From Paraferrimonas sp. SM1919 (lineage in GTDB: Bacteria > Pseudomonadota > Gammaproteobacteria > Enterobacterales > Shewanellaceae), in contig NZ_WINH01000014.1 of assembly GCF_010993985.1 (NCBI RefSeq), positions 39,933-103,932 on the forward strand: a DNA stretch of 64,000 bases. Direction: 5' to 3'. The notes under the pieces were generated by a model. That model was given only the letters and a program-made list of their open reading frames with translations, ran no database searches and was not told where the DNA came from. How positions within the stretch are numbered: the stretch's first letter is position 1; each line of letters opens with the position of its first letter. The position numbers and the translations under genes are program-made. This document shows positions 53,406-60,504 of this stretch, piece by piece.

Positions 53406-53951
53406 TTAATATTGTTTCTCGCTATAAACCTCAATTATACAATACTCGAATTCAGAACTATGGTGACCTGTTTTTAAGGTTTTATCCAATTTAATATATG
53501 AGACTTTAATTAATTGCTCTTTGTGGTGAGGGCTGGGTAGCAACTGGCTAAAAGGCTTACTTAAACATCCCCAATGGCCCCCTCTACCTAAGACATCTAG
53601 ACGTTGTTCATCTACTATAACCGTTTCATAATCAGTCCCCATTTTAACTTTATTCTTCACATGCCAGTTCCCTACAATGACATTACGTCCATCTGCCATA
53701 TGATCGATATAGTCATACGTTTTAGAGTTTTTAAAATATTTACTTAACGAACCAATAATAAATAATACAGTTATTAATAGTATACCTCTCCATGGTGTAC
53801 CAAGTCTTAGTTTAAACTCAAAAATTACGATTAGAGCGAGGATCCACGGCATGCTAAAAAACAAACCTACAAATATATATATAGCTAAATTAGGCTCAAG
53901 ATCTAGGTAAGTAAACCTAACTCCCCACTCTATTGATTCCATAGTTACCAC
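53406..53951 (-). CDS. Small membrane protein of unknown function
   Basis: A 181-residue protein without recognised domain. Two hydrophobic helices lie at about residues 22-45 (LAIYIFVGLFFSMPWILALI) and 52-70 (WRGILLITVLFIIGSLSKYF). A hydrophilic C-terminal domain follows, with beta-strand character (NVIVGNWHVKNKVKMGTDYE). The start with ATG 53951 has only a weak upstream site; an internal ATG (MESIEWG) is a possible alternative. It stands alone in a gene-poor stretch of lower coding density, and is probably strain-specific. Confidence 0.6.
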   Translation of the reverse strand: MVTMESIEWGVRFTYLDLEPNLAIYIFVGLFFSMPWILALIVIFEFKLRLGTPWRGILLITVLFIIGSLSKYFKNSKTYDYIDHMADGRNVIVGNWHVKNKVKMGTDYETVIVDEQRLDVLGRGGHWGCLSKPFSQLLPSPHHKEQLIKVSYIKLDKTLKTGHHSSEFEYCIIEVYSEKQY

Positions 53952-54329
53952 CTAAAACTGTCAATAAATGGGCAAGTTTATTTGATGCTTTAGCTGAGCC
54001 TACCCTAAATATGGATCTTAATTTACTGATTATATTAGGCTTTGTCGAATTACTGTTTTTAGTTATTTTTTGCGTTAATTTGTTGTTTAGGTGGCGATAT
54101 AGGTGAGTATGATTTGGATGATGAGGCGGTGGAAGATGCTGAGTTGTTGTTGGTGGTGGTGAAGCAGCGGCAGGGACACAAAATTTTAACTATGAGTGTC
54201 ACAGCCAGTATGATGATAAAAGGCCCGACTCCAGTTGAATACCGAAATCAAACCTTATATGGAACTTAACAACAAGCGCCTTGTTAATAAGGTCACTTTG
54301 CAACATTAACTGTTGTTGGCATTTATAGT
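53952..54329. other. Gene-poor intergenic region
   Basis: 378 bases. One open stretch around 54090-54270 reads GEYDLDDEAVEDAELLL and then a Lys/Gln-rich run to a stop at 54269; it has no start codon with a ribosome site. It may be a degraded gene end. Nothing else is recognisable. Confidence 0.4.
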
Positions 54330-55211
54330 TTAAAGCTTCGTATCTTTTTTATTGGTCGCTATTGAGGACGACTTTTTAGGGGAAACTAAAGCAGTGACTT
54401 TAGGAGCTAACCCCATAAATAAACTATGTAATAATGGGCCATCTGTATCAATGTTTTTAACAAGATCTTTATACGAGTGATAGCCTGATAAAATACCATC
54501 AACGTCGTGTAATAGCTTGGTACCATAAAACTCTTTGGTGCGGCCATCAAAGAACGCCAACTCAATACTGATTGTTTTGGCATAAGCATTCATGGCGCCT
54601 GGCGCATTGTATAAAGCCACTGGGCTTATTTGGATAAGAAGGTCGGCATCCACTATTGGCAAATCTGCACTGAGTTTCTCACGGTATTGCTTTCCTTTTG
54701 AATCAAGAGCAGTCCAGCGTAGTGTTGGGGTATTACTTGCCTGATCACTAATCACACTTGCTCGAATGCCTTTAGCGTTAAAGCCCTTTACTAGAGCTTT
54801 AATAAAGTCATCTTTAAAGTTAACGTTAGGGTTTTGCTTTTTGAAGATTTCATGAAAGTCTACCGCTTTCTTGTTCGCAGACTTTTCTGCACCGGCCATA
54901 ATACCACTTACAATACCTGCTGTTACGCCGCCAACGACACCATGGCTTTGATAGTATTGAGTCGTGTCAACCGAATTAGCACTTCTCACCTGAAGGGCAT
55001 TGTTTTGTTCTCCTGTATCAAAATAATAACCTTGCTTCTGGGTAAAGTGACTGCTGGCTAGAGTAGTGACGCCAGTCACAGCATGAATACGAAGATGGGG
55101 GAAGCTAACAATTGCTACGCTTTCGACATTTTTCATTTTTGTTTTATTAAGCGGTGGAGTTGTCGCACATCCTGCCAAAGTTAAACTTAGTAAGATAAGT
55201 AAGTACTTCAT
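54330..55211 (-). CDS. Putative lipoprotein of unknown function
   Basis: A 293-residue envelope protein with signal peptide and lipobox (MKYLLILLSLTLAGC; Cys15). The body has a Gly-rich segment (GVVGGVTAGIVSGIMAGAEK) that may insert in or lie on a membrane, and later mixed alpha/beta sequence (FIKALVKGFNAKGIRASVIS, DADLLIQISPVALYN, SIELAFFDG). The pattern of predicted strand and helix recalls small lipoproteins that respond to envelope stress, but I cannot assign a family. It is a lone gene in a gene-poor area. Confidence 0.65.
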   Translation of the reverse strand: MKYLLILLSLTLAGCATTPPLNKTKMKNVESVAIVSFPHLRIHAVTGVTTLASSHFTQKQGYYFDTGEQNNALQVRSANSVDTTQYYQSHGVVGGVTAGIVSGIMAGAEKSANKKAVDFHEIFKKQNPNVNFKDDFIKALVKGFNAKGIRASVISDQASNTPTLRWTALDSKGKQYREKLSADLPIVDADLLIQISPVALYNAPGAMNAYAKTISIELAFFDGRTKEFYGTKLLHDVDGILSGYHSYKDLVKNIDTDGPLLHSLFMGLAPKVTALVSPKKSSSIATNKKDTKL

Positions 55212-55374
55212 TGTTTTCCTTATTATTAGAATTAGTGGGTGTCAGAGTCACCAGCACCCTTCAGCGAAGGTATTAAAGTACCTTTTTCACACGACCATTT
55301 CAAAGCACCTTTTTTGGTGATTTTCCAATTATTTCAGCAACCTGAATAAAACTCAGATTTAGCAACAAGTCAAT

Positions 55375-55450
55375 CAATGGGGTCAGGGTTACAGAGTTCA
55401 AAGCCAATCCAATGGGGTCAGGGTTACAGAGTTCAAAGCCAATCCAATGG
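55375..55450 (+). repeat. 35-bp tandem repeat, two units plus a partial third
   Basis: Units start at 55375 and 55410, each CAATGGGGTCAGGGTTACAG followed by AGTTCAAAGCCAATC; a third start at 55445 breaks off after CAATGGAGG. The second half of the unit is the antitoxin codons for EFKANP. Confidence 0.85.
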
Positions 55451-55634
55451 AGGTGGTGAATAGTGCTGATGGTGATGTTATAGCTGTGCTAGATAGCAAT
55501 ACGCCAGCGTTCTACTGTGTACCTGCTGAGCTTTATGAAGGACTTATGGATAAGCTTGAGGATGCAGAGCTAACTGAAATCATTTAAGAACGGCAAAATC
55601 AGCCAAGTATCCTGTAAACCTCGAAGATTTATAA
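55447..55634 (+). pseudogene. Degraded Phd/YefM-family antitoxin
   Basis: From 55447 the frame reads MEVVNSADGDVIAVLDSNTP, then AFYCVPAELYEGLMDKLEDA and a stop at 55585-55587. This is the body of a Phd/YefM-type antitoxin, which in intact relatives reads N-P-M-x-V-V and P-A-F-Y-C-V-P. The usual N-terminus (S-I-S-E-L-K) is missing except for EFKANP codons in the preceding repeat. After the stop, another frame gives ERQNQPSI and a third gives VNLEDL then stop, which is the family C-terminus, so two frameshifts have occurred. No toxin gene is adjacent. Confidence 0.75.
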
Positions 55635-55873
55635 ACTCAATTTACTTCCTTAATAGACATTCTAAACTCCCCAACTTCCATTAGATTTTTCTTATTCAAA
55701 TCATTTTTTGATTTGAATAGAGGGGTTAATCAAATCAAAAAATGATGCGAATAGAGATTTATTCGAATCACTAGTCATTGCTCAGGGTTAATTTTAAGCT
55801 GCATACCCCCACAAATAGGGTGTTACATTTTTTGTTTTGCAGGGTAAGCTATGTTGGTAAGTAATTAATTTAT

Positions 55874-56531
55874 ATGGATTTTAATGGAAGTTTGGAGCAG
55901 TTAGTTAGAGATTTTGAATTTAGGGATGTTGTTCTTTAGCAACGAGCTTGGTTTGTCACAAGCATTGGCAATTGTGGCCTTTACCTTAGTGGTGCGATTG
56001 TTACTGCTGCCCTTTGGGATGAAAAGCAGCCTGCAAATGCAAAATAATAAGATGGCGTTACAGCGTTTAAAACCTGAGCTCGAAGCCCTAAAAATCCAAT
56101 ATAAAGGCGAGCCGATGAAGCTACAACAGCAAACCATGGCGTTTTATAAGAAGCACAATATTCAATTTTTCTCTAAGGGGCTATTAGCTAATATGGCGTC
56201 CCAAGGGGTGTTTGGTTTTGGTATGTTTCAAGCGCTACAAAGCATGGCTTTGCAGTCAAAGTTTCTCTGGATCGCCAATATTGCGAAACCCGATATCTTA
56301 TTAACCTTTGTTGTCAGTGTACTGACCTTTACTGCCATGCTGGCAATGCCTGGGGGCGCAGAACAATCGAGTTTACTATTAGCGCTGATCCCTGCGGTGA
56401 TTTCAGCCATAGTGCTTATTAGCTTACCTTCGGCTATTGGGGTGTATTGGGCGACCTCAAGTTTAGTCACCCTTGGGCAGAATTTAACTTTGCATGGTTT
56501 CGCCACAAATAAAGCAAAGGTGAATATCTAG
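55874..56531 (+). pseudogene. YidC/Oxa1-like membrane insertase paralogue with probable frameshift at the start
   Basis: The intact frame (55914-56531, 205 residues) has the Oxa1/YidC core: [20 protein letters not shown] with the conserved Arg, the cytoplasmic coiled region MQNNKMALQRLKPELEALKI, and GLLANMASQGVFGFGMFQAL with later helices. It lacks the large periplasmic domain of the main YidC. Upstream, from ATG 55874, another frame encodes MDFNGSLEQLVRDFE, a good amphipathic YidC2-type start; removing one T in GAATTTAGGG (55916-55925) would join the two. Either a frameshift disables it or translation begins at TTG 55914 or ATG 55926. Function if intact: helper insertase. Confidence 0.65.
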
Positions 56532-56628
56532 CTAAAGCCTAACGGTCGGTAAATTTGATCTAAACGACTACCAACATCTATACCATGACTTAAGATAGTT
56601 ATTAGGAATTAACAAGTTAGGGAAAGTT

Positions 56629-56865
56629 ATGGAAAATCTAATTACTGTTTTAGGCTGGTGTACGGTTATCAATGTGGCCATTTATTTATTCGTCGCTTTA
56701 GCCGTTTATGGCTTCAACGATGCCATTAAGGGCCTGCACAGTCGTATTACCCGCGTGCCTGTCGAACAACTGGACACCTTGTATTTTAACTATATTGCTA
56801 ATTATAAGTTGCTGATCACTGTATTTAACCTAGTGCCTTATATCGCACTTAATTTGGCGCGTTAG
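56629..56865 (+). CDS. Small membrane protein, DUF6868-like
   Basis: A 78-residue protein with two hydrophobic helices (residues 3-25, LGWCTVINVAIYLFVALAVY, and 58-75, LLITVFNLVPYIALNL) around a central helical part. The pattern GWCTVIN...YFNYIANYKLLITVFNLVPY matches small proteins annotated as DUF6868 in Shewanella and relatives. Function is unknown. GGGAAAG precedes the ATG. Confidence 0.75.
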   Translation: MENLITVLGWCTVINVAIYLFVALAVYGFNDAIKGLHSRITRVPVEQLDTLYFNYIANYKLLITVFNLVPYIALNLAR

Positions 56866-56977
56866 CTTTGGCATATTTAACAAATTAAAATCATGTAAAT
56901 CTTCTGTAAAGCATCTGCCATCCATGAATGATAAAAGGTAATATTTTGTCGATTCCACCTTTTATTAAGGATGAAAG

Positions 56978-59503
56978 ATGTTTGCTTGCACCATAAAAAA
57001 AACAATAATTATTGTTCTAATCACGGCCTTTAATATCAGCTTTGTAAAACTCGTAGTAGCGTCCAATATTTCTGTTGCGACTGACTACTCGATTGATAAC
57101 CAATATACTCCGCACCCTGAATGGCGCGAGCGAGTATCTCCTTATAACGGCAGCCACACATCACAAGTGATCACTTTCTCATGGCCTGTACCCGCTAAAA
57201 ATAAGCCGGAAGATCAGCAGAATCTGAGTTACGAATTTACTCTTTCTAAGCAAGCCGATCTCTCACATCCTATCATCCACAAAACCAATTTAGAGTGGGC
57301 ATTTGTTAATACTCACGATGTATTACCAGTTGGAAAATATTACTGGCAATACAAACGCTTTAGAGATGGTAAACTGATTGAAACTTCTGATGTTATGTCA
57401 GTACAGCAGGTTGCAGGTGAAACAGGGTTCATTACGCCATACCCTTCAGAGTTAACTAATAACATCCCTGCAGAACGTCCTCGTTTGCTGGCAACCCCTG
57501 CAAGTAACCAATATATTGCCCAATATAAAAAAGAATCCAACAAACAAGCCAAAGCCATCATCAAAAAAGCGGACAGTTACTTTGATGTGCAATTAGCAGA
57601 TAAACAGTACGGCGGTCAGTTCTTTAAAAATGGGCAGCGAATTTTAAAAAATAAAAAGTTTCCTGATGGCCACCCTAAATCAAAACCAACGGGACGTGTT
57701 TTTTATCAAGCGATCAAAACATTAGCCAAAGCCTATTTAATTACGGGTAAAGAAAAGTACGCACAGGAAGGGATCCGTTGGAGCATGCAAGTGGCCAATT
57801 TCCCTGTTAATGATGTACTCACCGAAGGCGGAGCGAACAACTTTGCCCAAGATGATTTCGATATTGCCGTGCTTATGCCAACATTAGCTGTTGCTTATGA
57901 TACTTTTTATACGCAGCTATCAGCTTCGGAAAAGAAGAAAGTTAAAGCGGTATTAATAGAGCGTACAGAAGGCTTTTATCAATACTTTAGAAACCGATTA
58001 GAAGCCCGAGTCATGGATAACCATGCCTGGCAGCATACCTTCTCAGATTTCCTTCGCGCAGCTATTGCTCTTGCTGGTGAAACGCCGAAAGCCGATAAAT
58101 ATTTAGAATATGCCTATGGTGTTTGGGTAGCTCGCTTCCCTGTACAGTCTATTACCGATGGTGGCTGGACGAACGGTAAATATGTAGGTGTTAACTTTGG
58201 TACATGGACCTTAGTTCCGTTATACCTTCGTCGTTATGCTGGTGTAGATTACTATCAACATCCATTCTTTGCTAATCAGATCGAATGGTTAATCGCACGC
58301 ATGCCGCCAAAATCTTGGGCTGATGGCTTTGGCGGTGATGGTTTTGAAGATGAAAAAAGCATTAAAAATGGCACCGTTGACTGGCTGAATAACTTGAATG
58401 CAGAATTAAAAGATCCTCGCATCAACTGGTATTTAAAGCAGTGGCAACAGAAAGATATCGCTAAAGAAGTGCATTGGGAAAGAATGACTTCAGGCCTTGC
58501 CAGTGATTTTCAACAGCCTGGCAATAAAAACAACTTAACAAATCGATTTATATTTAAAGATACCGGCATTGTTAATTCAATCGAAAGCTGGCAACCATTA
58601 ACCACCGCCGTTGCCTTTAGAAGTGCTCCTTGGGGTAACTTTGGCCATAACCTGCCATCATCAAACGCCTTCAATATTTTATACGCCGGCGAGCCATTAA
58701 TTTATCCTACGGGGTATCGTCATGGCGGTAAAAAACACGCCTATGAATGGTACCGCAATAGCCGTGCCCACAATACCTTAATGGTGAATGACAAAGGTCA
58801 ACCGGTCAGTTCCCATGCCTGGGGACAACTAACCCAATACCTAGATGATAACGATCTCATGTTTGTTCAAGGGGATGCCTCTAAAGCCTACAGTGGGGAG
58901 CCTTCACCACAATGGCACCAAAGATTTAGCGATGCCGGGGTAGACTGGTATAAACATGTCGAAGACAAATCATTACACACCTACAAGCGTAATCTGGTGC
59001 ATATCAATGGTGGCTGGGTGATCATCTATGATGAAGTGGCCGCAGATAACCATGCTCACTGGGATTGGCGCTTCCACTCACCAAAGCCAATGCAATTAAC
59101 CAGCACAGGCAGTTTGGTTAAAGGTAAAAAAGGCCGGGCCTACAGCCACTTTTTTGCCAGCGATAAGCTAGAGTTTGACCTGACTGACAAAAGCCTACAC
59201 ACCCCAACTAATGTCGATGGCCGTAAGAAAGACGGCGTCACTGCAGTGTATAAAGACATAGGTTGGCACCTAAATGTGGCTAACTCAGGTAAAAAACAGT
59301 ACCTACTGACTATTATTGATGTTGCAGCCAAAGGCACTAAGGCCAGAGCAGTGCAAAAGATCTCTGACAACCAATTCAGCATTGATGGCGCAAGTATTAG
59401 CGTTAACCTTGATCCAAACCAGCCCGCACAACTGCAGGTTGAATTAGACAATGGTAAGCAATTAAGCTTACGCAGTGGATTGGCGGAGTTGAAAAGGTTA
59501 TAG
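56978..59503 (+). CDS. Heparinase II/III-family exported protein (DUF4962-type lyase-like)
   Basis: An 841-residue exported protein. After the signal peptide come a fibronectin-like/beta domain (residues about 35-145), an alpha/alpha barrel (about 160-520) with the motif MDNHAWQHTFSDFLRAA that carries candidate catalytic Asn/His, and a C-terminal heparinase II/III beta-sandwich (RNSRAHNTLMVNDKGQPVSS, HINGGWVIIYDEVAADNHAH). DUF4962 proteins of this type are presumed polysaccharide lyases for uronic-acid polymers such as alginate or glycosaminoglycans; activity is not certain. It stands alone: no sulfatase, SusCD or other CAZyme gene is nearby. ATGAAAGATG may include a weak AAGGATG site. Confidence 0.82.
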   Translation: MFACTIKKTIIIVLITAFNISFVKLVVASNISVATDYSIDNQYTPHPEWRERVSPYNGSHTSQVITFSWPVPAKNKPEDQQNLSYEFTLSKQADLSHPIIHKTNLEWAFVNTHDVLPVGKYYWQYKRFRDGKLIETSDVMSVQQVAGETGFITPYPSELTNNIPAERPRLLATPASNQYIAQYKKESNKQAKAIIKKADSYFDVQLADKQYGGQFFKNGQRILKNKKFPDGHPKSKPTGRVFYQAIKTLAKAYLITGKEKYAQEGIRWSMQVANFPVNDVLTEGGANNFAQDDFDIAVLMPTLAVAYDTFYTQLSASEKKKVKAVLIERTEGFYQYFRNRLEARVMDNHAWQHTFSDFLRAAIALAGETPKADKYLEYAYGVWVARFPVQSITDGGWTNGKYVGVNFGTWTLVPLYLRRYAGVDYYQHPFFANQIEWLIARMPPKSWADGFGGDGFEDEKSIKNGTVDWLNNLNAELKDPRINWYLKQWQQKDIAKEVHWERMTSGLASDFQQPGNKNNLTNRFIFKDTGIVNSIESWQPLTTAVAFRSAPWGNFGHNLPSSNAFNILYAGEPLIYPTGYRHGGKKHAYEWYRNSRAHNTLMVNDKGQPVSSHAWGQLTQYLDDNDLMFVQGDASKAYSGEPSPQWHQRFSDAGVDWYKHVEDKSLHTYKRNLVHINGGWVIIYDEVAADNHAHWDWRFHSPKPMQLTSTGSLVKGKKGRAYSHFFASDKLEFDLTDKSLHTPTNVDGRKKDGVTAVYKDIGWHLNVANSGKKQYLLTIIDVAAKGTKARAVQKISDNQFSIDGASISVNLDPNQPAQLQVELDNGKQLSLRSGLAELKRL

Positions 59504-59518
59504 CATTAAAGACATAAA

Positions 59519-59547
59519 AAAAGGAAAGCCTTAGCTTTCCTTTTTTT
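59519..59547. terminator. Bidirectional terminator, lyase / SAM hydrolase
   Basis: AAAGGAAAGC/GCTTTCCTTT stem with CTTA loop and T runs on either strand, between convergent genes. Confidence 0.88.
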
Positions 59548-59567
59548 ATCAATCAGCGCCTAAAAGC

Positions 59568-60455
59568 TTAGTTACACTGCTTTAATGAAACATTCCAAGC
59601 GGCACCAGAAGCAATACCATGCTTAGCAGCAAAGTTAGCTTGGTTAAGTGCAAATGAAACGTTTAATAGGCTGTTTGAATAAACCAGCTCGGAAGCCATT
59701 GGTACTTCACCAAATGAAGCAACGTATGGGAATTTAGTATCTAGTACTTTTTTGTCACCATTGTTAATGGTAACACAAACAGTATCACCCATGTTGATGC
59801 CAGCTTGGGCTAGCTTACCTTCTTCAATGTTGGTCCACACGTTACCAAATTGTGGATCAAGTACCGGAATGTTACCTTTGATCACGCCATTTTTCACTGT
59901 GGCTTTTTGGTAATCAATCGCGATCACTTCGTTTGGTAATTTGCGGCCAACCTCTTCAAAGCTAATAACACCTGAAGCTAAACGAGCGCCTGTATAGGCG
60001 TAAACATCACGGCCATGGAAAGTGTAAGACTTACCTGAACCTTTTAGACGGTTTACCGCTTCATCAATTTCACGTACTGCTTCAATACCTTGGGTCTCAG
60101 CCACTAAAGTTAGGGTGCCGTTATCTGGGGTAACGTAGTAGTAACCAGCCTTGGTTTTTAAAACCACAGACTTACGCTTAGTACCTACACCAGGATCAAC
60201 CACAGATACAAACACGGTCCCTTCTGGCCAGTACGTAGACGTTTGGAACAATCGATAAGAAGCTTCCCAAGTGTTAAACGTCGGTACTTCGTGAGTTAGG
60301 TCATAAATAGGTAAGGTAGGATCAACCTTAACCGATACACCTTTCATTGCTGAAACGGCGCCATCTTTCACACCAAAGTCAGATTGGAAAACAAGCGGAG
60401 CTTTAGCCATAGCAAATGGCGATACTAATAGTGCTGCAAGAGCTAATTTTTTCAT
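59568..60455 (-). CDS. Exported S-adenosylmethionine hydrolase (DUF62 family)
   Basis: A member of the SAM hydroxide adenosyltransferase family (DUF62, relatives of the SAM-dependent chlorinase/fluorinase), which splits SAM into adenosine and methionine. It shows FQSDFGVKDGAVSAMKGV, VVDPGVGTKRKSVV, YVTPDNGTLTLV and YTFHGRDVYAYTGARLASG, all family motifs. The N-terminus (MKKLALAALLVSPFAMAKA) is a clear signal peptide, so the protein is periplasmic, which is unusual for an enzyme of an intracellular metabolite. It follows the TonB receptor gene by 49 bases. Confidence 0.9.
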   Translation of the reverse strand: MKKLALAALLVSPFAMAKAPLVFQSDFGVKDGAVSAMKGVSVKVDPTLPIYDLTHEVPTFNTWEASYRLFQTSTYWPEGTVFVSVVDPGVGTKRKSVVLKTKAGYYYVTPDNGTLTLVAETQGIEAVREIDEAVNRLKGSGKSYTFHGRDVYAYTGARLASGVISFEEVGRKLPNEVIAIDYQKATVKNGVIKGNIPVLDPQFGNVWTNIEEGKLAQAGINMGDTVCVTINNGDKKVLDTKFPYVASFGEVPMASELVYSNSLLNVSFALNQANFAAKHGIASGAAWNVSLKQCN

Positions 60456-60470
60456 TTTTTATTCCTTTTA

Positions 60471-60487
60471 GCTCTGCCGAGCAGAGC
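60471..60487 (-). promoter_or_regulatory. Intercistronic hairpin before the SAM hydrolase gene
   Basis: GCTCTGC/GCAGAGC, a 7-bp stem with a 3-nt loop, just upstream of the AAAAGGAAT ribosome-binding site of the SAM hydrolase gene. It may tune the ratio of receptor to enzyme or protect mRNA ends. Confidence 0.5.
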
Positions 60488-60504
60488 CAAACTTCAAAGA
60501 CTAA

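Larger units (their letters stand above)
55212..55913. other. Region with antitoxin remnant, tandem repeat and A+T-rich palindrome
   Basis: 702 bases without an intact gene. It contains the 35-bp repeat (55375-55450), the antitoxin remnant (55447-55634), a perfect hairpin ATTCAAATCA/TGATTTGAAT (55694-55703 with 55709-55718) and a second imperfect ATTCGAATCA inverted pair downstream. Confidence 0.6.

Noticed and set aside
54090..54270. Possible small acidic protein (GEYDLDDEAVEDAE)
   Set aside because: No usable start codon or ribosome-binding site and no match to a family; at best a gene remnant.
55375..55450. Possible CRISPR-like direct repeats
   Set aside because: The 35-bp units are directly adjacent with no spacers, and part of the unit is antitoxin coding sequence.
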